DNA of 5,666 bases, taken from the NCBI GenBank assembly GCA_003649695.1, contig QMSR01000058.1, positions 1 to 5,666 of the forward strand, in the 5' to 3' direction. This stretch comes from Thermoplasmata archaeon (GTDB lineage: Archaea > Thermoplasmatota > Thermoplasmata > Thermoplasmatales > B87-G9). Made by a program: the position numbers and the translations under genes. This document shows positions 1 through 5,548 of the stretch, one piece after another. The number at the start of each line of letters is the position of its first letter. Within the stretch, counting starts at the first letter, position 1. The notes beneath the pieces are model-generated. The model searched no databases. It saw nothing but the letters and a program-made list of their open reading frames with translations, and had not been told where the DNA came from.

Positions 1-44
1 AGGGTCCTCAATCTCTTCAACAGCTCGTCGTAGTCGTATTTCAT
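1..44 (-). CDS. N-terminal start of an unidentified protein (partial, runs off left edge)
   Basis: Reading the minus strand from an ATG at 44-42 gives MKYDYDELLKRLRT and then the window ends. Only 14 complete codons are visible. The acidic/tyrosine-rich start followed by an LLKR-type helix resembles the N-terminus of archaeal translation initiation factor 2 beta subunits, but so short a stretch cannot identify a family and I make no assignment. There is no Shine-Dalgarno-like sequence just upstream (bases 45-60), while an AT-rich TATA-like element lies about 26 bases upstream, so the transcript could be leaderless. The gene is divergent from the isoprenoid operon, with a 49-base gap. Confidence 0.5.
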   Translation of the reverse strand, partial: MKYDYDELLKRLRT

Positions 45-93
45 TGGGCGTTCAGGTGATACCTTGAATAAAACCCTTTGTTATGGAGACCCA
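45..93. promoter_or_regulatory. Divergent intergenic region with a possible shared TATA-like element
   Basis: This 49-base gap separates two divergent start codons and is clearly more AT-rich than its surroundings. The core TTGAATAAAA (64-73) reads TTTTATTCAA on the other strand, a plausible archaeal TATA-like box in either direction. Its centre lies about 24-26 bases from both ATGs, which is the usual archaeal spacing from TATA box to transcription start, so either transcript could begin at or near its start codon. No clear BRE purine motif is seen. On the plus strand GGAG (85-88) sits five bases before the kinase ATG. If that ribosome site is used, transcription must start further upstream than the leaderless model predicts. 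Confidence 0.4.
85..88 (+). promoter_or_regulatory. Shine-Dalgarno site of the isopentenyl phosphate kinase
   Basis: GGAG lies five bases before the ATG at 94. It supports this start over the in-frame TTG at 64, which would add ten residues (MNKTLCYGDP) before the family's usual N-terminus. Confidence 0.5.
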
Positions 94-828
94 ATGCTGC
101 TGCTCGCGAAGATAGGGGGGAGCGTGGTCGCCCCGAAGGGGGAGGAGATGCGCTTCGAGGCGGCCGTGGCGAGGAGGCTCGCCCGGGAGCTGGGGGCATG
201 GGAGGGGCACATGGTCCTGGTCCACGGCGCCGGCTCCTTCGCCCACACCAAGAGCGAGAGGTACGGGATCCACCTGGGCAGGAGCACCAGGGTCCAGGAG
301 GCGGAGGTCATGGCCGATGTCATGGGTCTGTCGGCCTCCCTGGCCGCCATCCTCGCCTCGGAGGGCATACCCGCGGTCTCCGTGCCACCACACGCCGTCG
401 CCCAGGAGGGCACGCTGGACCTCATGCCCTTCCTGAGGCTCCTTGACCTGGGCTTCGTCCCCATGGGCTACGGGGACGTCGTCCCCACCTCCTCGGGACC
501 GAGGATCCTCTCCGGGGACGACCTCATGGTCGCCCTCTCCAAGGCCCTGAGGCCGGAGCTGGCCCTCTTCATCACGGACGTCGAGGGCATCTACGACAGG
601 GACCCGAAGAGGCACCCGGACGCCAAGCTCCTGGAGGAGTTTGACGGGACTAACGCCTCCTTCGGGGAGGTGGAGCACGACGTGACGGGTGGCATGTCCG
701 GAAAGGCCTCCAAGATGCTTGAAGTCGCGAGAAACGCCAAACAGACCTGGGTCGTTAGTGGCCTCATTCCGGGGAGGGTGGAGAGCGCCTGCAAATGGGA
801 GCTCCAGGGGACGAGGGTGGTACCATGA
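94..828 (+). CDS. ipk: Isopentenyl phosphate kinase
   Basis: This 244-residue protein of the amino acid kinase fold phosphorylates isopentenyl phosphate with ATP to give isopentenyl diphosphate, the last step of the mevalonate variants used by most archaea. It acts in the cytosol. The N-terminus has the family signature AKIGGS (residues 5-10, with Lys6). HGAGSFAH (44-51) follows; by family knowledge its last histidine, His51 here, is the substrate-binding and catalytic one that separates these kinases from other amino acid kinases. Further family-like segments are GYGDVV (125-130), SGDDL (140-144), TDVEGIYDRDP (161-171) and TGGMSGK (198-204), the latter two typical of the nucleotide-binding half. 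Length matches the family (about 245-260). The ATG at 94 is chosen because the kinase begins directly with its first beta strand and has GGAG upstream. The stop overlaps the next start by four bases. Related fosfomycin kinases and glutamate 5-kinases are less likely given the His motif and the isomerase neighbour. Confidence 0.95.
   Translation: MLLLAKIGGSVVAPKGEEMRFEAAVARRLARELGAWEGHMVLVHGAGSFAHTKSERYGIHLGRSTRVQEAEVMADVMGLSASLAAILASEGIPAVSVPPHAVAQEGTLDLMPFLRLLDLGFVPMGYGDVVPTSSGPRILSGDDLMVALSKALRPELALFITDVEGIYDRDPKRHPDAKLLEEFDGTNASFGEVEHDVTGGMSGKASKMLEVARNAKQTWVVSGLIPGRVESACKWELQGTRVVP
813..820 (+). promoter_or_regulatory. Shine-Dalgarno site of the IPP isomerase
   Basis: GAGGGTGG lies inside the last codons of the kinase gene, four bases before the ATG at 825. 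It favours this start over the ATG at 795, which has no such site and would add ten residues not expected in the family. Confidence 0.5.
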
Positions 829-1898
829 TACCGGAGGACATCCTCAGGGGGAGGAAGGCTGACCACATCCGGATAGCGCTCAGCCCGGACTCCCAGCACC
901 CATACAACTTCTGGGACGACATCAGGTTCATTCACAATCCCATACCGGAGGCGGACCTTGAGGAGATCGACCTGGAGGTTGAGGTCCTGGGCAGGAGGCT
1001 GTCGGCGCCGGTTATCATTGGGTGCATGACCGGCGGCTTCGAGGGGGGGAGGAGGATAAACGAGGTCCTCGCCGAGGTGGCCTCGGAGCTGGGCCTGGGG
1101 ATGTGCGTCGGGAGCCAGAGGGCCGCCCTCGAGGATCCCTCGCTTAGGGGGACCTTCTCGGTGGTGGCCGACTACGACATACCGCTCAGGATCGCGAACA
1201 TCGGGGGACCCCAGCTGGCCATGGGGAAGGTCGGTCCCGAGCAGGCCAGGCAGCTCGTGGACATGATCGACGGACACGCATTGGCGGTTCACCTTAACTA
1301 CGCCCAGGAAGTGGTCCAGCCGGAGGGTGAGACGAGGGCCAGGGGCCTGATGTCCGCCCTCAGGAGGCTCGTGGAGGAGGCGGACTTCCCCATCATCGTC
1401 AAGGAGACCGGCTGCGGCATCGACGGGGTGACCGCCAAGAAGCTGTCCAAGATGGGCGTCGCAGCTGTGGACGTGGGCGGCGCCGGGGGCACCTCCTTCA
1501 CCGCCATAGAGGCCGTCAGGGCGAGGGAGGCCGGGAACGACTTGAAGGCCCTGGTGGGCGAGTCCTTCGCGGACTGGGGGATCCCGGCGCCCCTGTCCGT
1601 CTACCTAAGCTCCAGGTACCTGGACACCATCGCCTCCGGCGGCATCCGTAATGGGGTGGATGTTGCGAGGGCGCTGGCCTTGGGTGCGGAGGCCGCCTCC
1701 ATGGCCAGGGCCTTCCTCCTGAGGGCCGTCAAGGGCAAGGAGGAGACCCTCACCTTCGCCAGGTCCGTCGTCGAGGAGCTCAGGGCAGTCGTTTTCCTCA
1801 CGGGCAATTCCACGCTAGAGGACCTGGATGAGGATGAGATCGTGGTCCTGGGGAGGACCAAGGAGTGGTTCGAGGCCATGGACGAGGAGTGGTGGTGA
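825..1898 (+). CDS. fni: Type 2 isopentenyl-diphosphate delta-isomerase (FMN-dependent)
   Basis: This 357-residue TIM-barrel flavoenzyme interconverts isopentenyl diphosphate and dimethylallyl diphosphate, using reduced FMN and Mg2+; it is a cytosolic enzyme. The N-terminal RGRKADH (8-14) matches the RK-x-x-H diphosphate-binding signature. CMTGG (67-71), GMCVGSQRA (92-100) and ANIGGPQ (124-130) are typical barrel strands. LNYAQEVVQPEGE (157-169) is the catalytic and metal-binding segment, with Gln161 the likely catalytic glutamine. VKETGCGI (192-199), VDVGGAGGTSF (215-225) and SGGIRNGVDVA (271-281) form the FMN-phosphate and cofactor sites. The length is usual. The catalytic segment reads NYAQE and ends in GE where many homologues read NPLQE and GD; these are mild changes that keep the Gln and acidic positions. 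The gene overlaps the kinase by ATGA and the phosphatase by TGATG, so the enzyme receiving the kinase's product is translated next to it. Confidence 0.96.
   Translation: MIPEDILRGRKADHIRIALSPDSQHPYNFWDDIRFIHNPIPEADLEEIDLEVEVLGRRLSAPVIIGCMTGGFEGGRRINEVLAEVASELGLGMCVGSQRAALEDPSLRGTFSVVADYDIPLRIANIGGPQLAMGKVGPEQARQLVDMIDGHALAVHLNYAQEVVQPEGETRARGLMSALRRLVEEADFPIIVKETGCGIDGVTAKKLSKMGVAAVDVGGAGGTSFTAIEAVRAREAGNDLKALVGESFADWGIPAPLSVYLSSRYLDTIASGGIRNGVDVARALALGAEAASMARAFLLRAVKGKEETLTFARSVVEELRAVVFLTGNSTLEDLDEDEIVVLGRTKEWFEAMDEEWW
1884..1897 (+). promoter_or_regulatory. Purine-rich ribosome-binding stretch of the DUF89 gene
   Basis: GAGGAG (1884-1889) lies eight bases before the ATG at 1898, and a GGTGGTG stretch follows it directly. 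This supports the ATG at 1898 over the GTG at 1865, which would add eleven residues before the conserved CxxC region. Confidence 0.4.
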
Positions 1899-2734
1899 TG
1901 AGGACCTATCCCGAGTGCTTTCAGTGCATGATGCGGCAGGCCCTGGAGGCGTGCCGCCTGGCGGGGGCCGACGAGGAGACCACCTGGAGGGCGATGGTTG
2001 AAGCGGCCAGGGCCCTCACGGGCCTGAGGAGGGATTGGACGCCCCTGGAGAACTCCTGCAAGGTCCATGGGGCGGTCAACGCCGTCCTGGGGACGGACGA
2101 CCCTTATAAAGAAGTGAAGGAGAGGGCCAACGCCGAGGCCAGGACACTCCTGGAGCTGGCGAGGAGGGATATTGAATCCTCGGATGATAGGCTAAGGGAG
2201 GCGATCATAGTCTCCGTCGCGGGAAACGCGGCAGATTACGGTCCCGCATCCAGGATGTCGCTGCCCGAGGCCCTCAGGTTCGTGAAGGAAAAGGGCTTCG
2301 CGGTGGACCACTACCGCGAGCTCAAGGAGGCCCTGGAGGAGGCGGAGAGGGTTGCCGTGCTCGGGGACAATGCAGGCGAGATCGTCCTGGATATACCGCT
2401 GTTGGAGCAGCTCTCCGACAGGGAGCTCCACTACTTCGTCAAGGAGAGGCCCCTGATAAACGACGCCACCGTGTTGGAGGCCGAGGGGGTCGGCATAGGG
2501 GACTACGCGACCATCGAGGCCGTGCCCTTTCTGGACGGCATCATCGCCCTTAGAAGCCCTTACTTTCTAGAAAAGCTGAAGGGCTTCGACGTCGTCATAG
2601 CTAAGGGACAGGGCAACTTCGAGACCCTGTCGGACGTAGGATTGGGCATTTTCTTCGCCTTCCTCGCCAAGTGCGAGGTCGTGGCCAGGTACCTGGGCGT
2701 CGAGCCCTGGAGCCCTATGCTCGTGAGGATGTGA
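1898..2734 (+). CDS. DUF89 / ARMT1-like metal-dependent phosphatase (archaeal CxxC subfamily)
   Basis: This 278-residue protein belongs to the DUF89 family, whose characterised members are metal-dependent phosphatases acting on sugar phosphates and other phosphometabolites, proposed to clear damaged or unwanted ones. The N-terminus carries CFQC (Cys7, Cys10), typical of the short archaeal/bacterial subfamily. DPYKEVK (68-74) ends the helical N-terminal part. The alpha/beta core has SVAGNAADYG (106-115), LGDNAGEIVLD (155-165), KERPLINDAT (182-191) and VVIAKGQGNFETL (232-244). Asp157, Asn158, Asp189 and Asn240 are the likeliest metal and phosphate ligands by family comparison. A third cysteine (Cys54) lies in ENSCK. 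The start is the ATG overlapping the isomerase stop (TGATG). The substrate is unknown. Its place as third gene of a coupled isoprenoid operon suggests, but does not show, a phosphorylated isoprenoid or mevalonate-pathway by-product. The family assignment is firm, the role is not. Confidence 0.9.
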   Translation: MRTYPECFQCMMRQALEACRLAGADEETTWRAMVEAARALTGLRRDWTPLENSCKVHGAVNAVLGTDDPYKEVKERANAEARTLLELARRDIESSDDRLREAIIVSVAGNAADYGPASRMSLPEALRFVKEKGFAVDHYRELKEALEEAERVAVLGDNAGEIVLDIPLLEQLSDRELHYFVKERPLINDATVLEAEGVGIGDYATIEAVPFLDGIIALRSPYFLEKLKGFDVVIAKGQGNFETLSDVGLGIFFAFLAKCEVVARYLGVEPWSPMLVRM

Positions 2735-4405
2735 TCAGTAGATCACCGGGGGCTCGTACTCCCCGTAGACCTCCCTGAGGACGTCGGTGACCTCCCCTAG
2801 CGTGGCCAGGGCCCTGTGGGCCTCCAGGATGTAGGGGACCAGGTTTTCGCCCCGCTCGGCGGCCCTCCTGAGCTCCGCCAGCCTGGCCTCGACCCTGGAG
2901 CCGTCCCTCCTCTCCTTGAGTTCCCTGAGCCTCCTCCGCTGCTCCTCCTCAACCTCCGGGCTCACCTTCAGCAGCTCTATCTTGGGCTCCTCCTCCGACC
3001 TGAACATGTTCACTCCTAGGATTGGGATCTCCCCGGACTCCACCTTTTTCTGGTACTCGTAGGCCGACCTAGCGATCTCCCTCTGGACGTAGCCCATCTC
3101 GACGGCCCTCGTCATGCCGCCCATGGACTCTATGGCGTCGATGTACCTCCAGGCCTCCTCCTCGATCCTGTCGGTCAGCCACTCGACGAAGTAGGAGCCT
3201 CCGAGGGGGTCGACGACGTCCGCCACGCCGCTCTCGTATGCAATGATCTGCTGGGTCCTGAGGGCGAGCTTGACGCTCTCCTCGGTCGGCAGGCTGAGGG
3301 CCTCGTCGTAGGAGTTCGTGTGGAGGCTCTGGGTCCCCCCCAGAACCGCGGCCAGGGCCTGGATGGTCACCCTGATCACGTTGTTCAGGGGCTCCAGCGC
3401 CTGGAGGGTGCTACCCGCCGTCTGGGTGTGGAACCTGAGCATCCATGACCTGGGCTTCTTGGCCCCGAATCTCTCCCTCATGATCCTGGCCCACATCCTC
3501 CTGGCGGCCCTGAACTTCGCGATTTCCTCGAAGAAGTTGTTGTGGGAGGCGAAGAAGAAGGAGATCCTGGGGGCGAAGGAGTCCACGTCCAGCCCCCTCT
3601 CGACGGCCCTCCTCACGTACTCCATCCCGTCGGCGAGGGTGAAGGCCACCTCCTGCACCGCGTTGGCCCCAGCCTCCCTCATGTGGTAGCCGGAGACGCT
3701 GATCGAGTTCCACTTGGGCATTTCCTTGGAGCAGAACTCCATGATGTCGACCACGAGCTTCATGGAGGGCTCCGGGGGGAAGATGTAGGTCCCCCTGGCT
3801 ATGTACTCCTTGAGGATGTCGTTCTGGACGGTGCCCCTGAGGGATGCCCTGGACGCCCCCTGCTCCTCGGCGACGAGCACGTACATCGCGAGTAGGTTCG
3901 CTGCGGTCGAGTTTATCGTCATGGATGTCGAGACCCTGTCCAGGGGGATGTCCTGGAAGAGGATCCTCATGTCCTCGACGCTGTCTATGGCCACGCCCAC
4001 CTTGCCCACCTCGCCGTAGGCCAGGGGGTGGTCCGAGTCCAGGCCAACCTGCGTGGGAAGGTCGAAGGCGACGCTCAGCCCCGTCTGCCCCTGGGAGAGC
4101 AGGTACTTGTACCTCCTGTTGGTCTCCACGGCAGTGCCGTAGCCCGCGTACTGTCTGAAGGTCCAGATTCTTCCCCTGTACATGGTTGCGTAGACGCCCC
4201 TGGTGAAGGGGTAGGAGCCGGGGAAACCGGCCTTCTGGAGGTAGTCCCAGTCCCTGAGGTCCAGGGGCGTGTAGAGCCTCGAAAGCTCGATCCCGCTCTC
4301 CAGGACGAACTTCTCCTTCCTCTCGGGGGCCCTCTGTAGGGTCCTGCTGAGGACCTCCTCCTCCCACGCCCTGAGGGCCTCCTCTATCCTCCTGAGGTCC
4401 TCCAT
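2735..4405 (-). CDS. mcmA: Methylmalonyl-CoA mutase large (catalytic) subunit, without B12-binding domain
   Basis: This 556-residue subunit forms the TIM-barrel catalytic part of an adenosylcobalamin mutase that interconverts succinyl-CoA and (R)-methylmalonyl-CoA. Signatures include YPFTRGVYATMY (65-76), RQYAG (84-88), FDLPTQVGLDSDHP (114-127), VQNDILKEY (193-201), SGYHMREAG (238-246), SWMLRFHTQTAG (320-331) and GGTQSLHTNS (356-365). Aligned by hand with the Propionibacterium enzyme, Tyr89, Gln197, Arg207 and His244 correspond to Tyr86, Gln194, Arg204 and His241, with identical spacing. Isobutyryl-CoA mutase has Phe and Gln at the Tyr and Arg positions, so this is a true methylmalonyl-CoA type. 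After GVNMF (464-468) comes only a charged helical tail (about 470-556) and no DxHxxG cobalamin domain, as in archaeal two-subunit mutases (large subunit about 550-560). A separate small subunit must be encoded elsewhere. It follows the decarboxylase beta subunit by 27 bases on the same strand. Its stop abuts the converging DUF89 stop. Confidence 0.95.
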   Translation of the reverse strand: MEDLRRIEEALRAWEEEVLSRTLQRAPERKEKFVLESGIELSRLYTPLDLRDWDYLQKAGFPGSYPFTRGVYATMYRGRIWTFRQYAGYGTAVETNRRYKYLLSQGQTGLSVAFDLPTQVGLDSDHPLAYGEVGKVGVAIDSVEDMRILFQDIPLDRVSTSMTINSTAANLLAMYVLVAEEQGASRASLRGTVQNDILKEYIARGTYIFPPEPSMKLVVDIMEFCSKEMPKWNSISVSGYHMREAGANAVQEVAFTLADGMEYVRRAVERGLDVDSFAPRISFFFASHNNFFEEIAKFRAARRMWARIMRERFGAKKPRSWMLRFHTQTAGSTLQALEPLNNVIRVTIQALAAVLGGTQSLHTNSYDEALSLPTEESVKLALRTQQIIAYESGVADVVDPLGGSYFVEWLTDRIEEEAWRYIDAIESMGGMTRAVEMGYVQREIARSAYEYQKKVESGEIPILGVNMFRSEEEPKIELLKVSPEVEEEQRRRLRELKERRDGSRVEARLAELRRAAERGENLVPYILEAHRALATLGEVTDVLREVYGEYEPPVIY

Positions 4406-4426
4406 CAGTGGAGCATCTCATTCTGG

Positions 4427-4438
4427 GTTAAATTATGA
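4427..4438 (-). promoter_or_regulatory. Possible TATA box of the mutase gene, overlapping the upstream stop codon
   Basis: On the minus strand these bases read CATAATTTAACC, an AT-rich island in very GC-rich DNA. The centre is about 27 bases before the mutase ATG, the usual archaeal TATA-to-start distance, so a leaderless mutase transcript is possible. The TAA stop of the decarboxylase beta gene (4435-4433) lies within it. Only a weak GAGATG purine stretch precedes the mutase ATG, at a poor distance. The mutase could therefore be expressed both by read-through and from its own promoter. Confidence 0.4.
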
Positions 4439-5548
4439 ACCTAGGAGGGAGAGGAAGACCCCGGCCGCCATCGCAGTCCCGAGGACGCCCGCAACGTTGG
4501 GCCCCATGGCGTGCATGAGGAGGAAGTTCTCCGGGTTCTCCCTCTGACCCAGCCTCTGCACGACCCTGGCGCTCATGGGGACGGCCGAGACACCGGCGGC
4601 CCCTATCATGGGGTTGATCTTCCCGCCGGAGAGGAGGTACATGAGCTTCCCGAGGAGGACGCCCCCCGCGGTGGAGGCGGCGAAGGCCACGACGCCCAGG
4701 GCCAGGATCTCCAGGGTCTGAACGTTCAGGAAGTAGTCCCCGACCATCGTGGATCCTATCCCCAGGCCCAGCAGGATGGTCGCGGCGTTGATGATCTCGT
4801 TGGCTGCCGCGTCCGCCAGCCTCTTGGTCACGCCGCTCTCCCTCAGGAGGTTCCCGAGCATGAGCATCCCGATGAGCGGGGCGGCCTTGGGGACGAGGAG
4901 GGCCGAGACGGCGAAGACCACGATCGGGAACACGATCTTCTCCCTCCTCGAGACCTTCCTGAGGGGCTCCATGACGACGCTCCTCTCCTTCTTCGTGGTG
5001 AGGGCAAGGATGATCGGTGGCTGGATCAGGGGAACGAGTGACATGTAGGAGTAGGCGGCCACGGCCACGGGGCCGAGGAGGTGGGGGGCTAGCTTCGTGG
5101 TCGTGTATATGGCGGTGGGGCCGTCGGCGCCCCCTATGATGCCTATCGATGCGGCCTCCGGGAGGCCGAAGCCGAGTATCAGGGCGCTGAGGAGGGCCAC
5201 GTACACACCGAGCTGGGCGGCGGCCCCCAGGAGGAGGGTCTTGGGATCGGCTATCAGGGGCTCGAAGTCCGTCATGGCCCCGATGCCGAGGAATATGAGG
5301 AGGGGTATGACCTCCGTGTCGATCAGGTACTTCTTCACCATCCACAGGAATCCCCCCTCCTCCACGAGACCGGAGTGGGGGATGTTCGCCAGGATGGCCG
5401 AGAAGCCTATGGGGACGAGGAGGAGGGGCTCCCATTTGTGCCTGATCCCCAGGTAGACGAAGAGGGCACCCACCCCCATCATGACCAAGTTCTTCCAGCT
5501 TAGGTGCGGGATGGCCATGAGGGTCTCAAGGAAGGAGGTCAAGTCCAT
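4433..5548 (-). CDS. mmdB: Sodium-pumping decarboxylase beta subunit (OadB/MmdB/GcdB family), probably for methylmalonyl-CoA
   Basis: This 371-residue integral membrane protein decarboxylates carboxybiotin and couples this to Na+ export. Many hydrophobic segments are visible, for example about 20-36, 40-56, 79-93, 104-128, 156-182, 204-220, 254-270, 280-305 and 345-369. The first conserved loop is GIIGGADGPTAIYTT (136-150), followed by YSYMSLVPLIQPP (166-178). The C-terminal one is INPMIGAAGVSAVPMSARV (311-329), then HAMGPNVAG (346-354). Klebsiella OadB residues Asp203, Tyr229, Asn373, Gly377, Ser382 and Arg389, known to matter for Na+ and proton handling, correspond to Asp142, Tyr168, Asn312, Gly316, Ser321 and Arg328 with the same spacing, so the pump looks intact. 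Length is at the short end of the family (about 370-435). The start overlaps the biotin carrier stop as TGATG. The family also serves oxaloacetate and glutaconyl-CoA; the mutase gene next door favours methylmalonyl-CoA, which is inference. Confidence 0.93.
   Translation of the reverse strand: MDLTSFLETLMAIPHLSWKNLVMMGVGALFVYLGIRHKWEPLLLVPIGFSAILANIPHSGLVEEGGFLWMVKKYLIDTEVIPLLIFLGIGAMTDFEPLIADPKTLLLGAAAQLGVYVALLSALILGFGLPEAASIGIIGGADGPTAIYTTTKLAPHLLGPVAVAAYSYMSLVPLIQPPIILALTTKKERSVVMEPLRKVSRREKIVFPIVVFAVSALLVPKAAPLIGMLMLGNLLRESGVTKRLADAAANEIINAATILLGLGIGSTMVGDYFLNVQTLEILALGVVAFAASTAGGVLLGKLMYLLSGGKINPMIGAAGVSAVPMSARVVQRLGQRENPENFLLMHAMGPNVAGVLGTAMAAGVFLSLLGS

Noticed and set aside
64..93. Upstream TTG start of the kinase adding ten residues
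   Set aside because: It lies in the AT-rich promoter-like element, the added residues do not resemble the family N-terminus, and the ATG at 94 has a GGAG ribosome site.
2104..2112. TTATAAAG, a TATA-like sequence inside the DUF89 gene
   Set aside because: It encodes part of the conserved DPYKEVK motif, so protein constraint explains it, and no gene start follows at a suitable distance.
2564..2573. Perfect palindrome TTTCTAGAAA in the DUF89 gene
   Set aside because: It is short, lies in coding sequence (YFLEKL) and is not near a start codon; a single ten-base palindrome has no support as an operator or terminator.
3334..3341. Run of seven C (and G/C runs near 115, 1045 and 5351) as possible frameshift sites
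   Set aside because: The reading frame and conserved motifs continue intact on both sides of each run, so there is no sign of a frameshift or programmed slippage.
2735..4405. A mutase-associated mobile or horizontally moved island
   Set aside because: Base composition and AGG-rich arginine codon use are alike across all genes, and no transposase, integrase, direct repeats or tRNA edge is visible.
4428..5435. Long open frame antisense or out of frame over the decarboxylase beta subunit gene, and similar ones over the mutase and kinase genes
   Set aside because: High GC leaves few stop codons in other frames. The translations are low-complexity (rich in Arg, Gly, Pro, His) with no family motifs, whereas the chosen frames contain catalytic motifs throughout.
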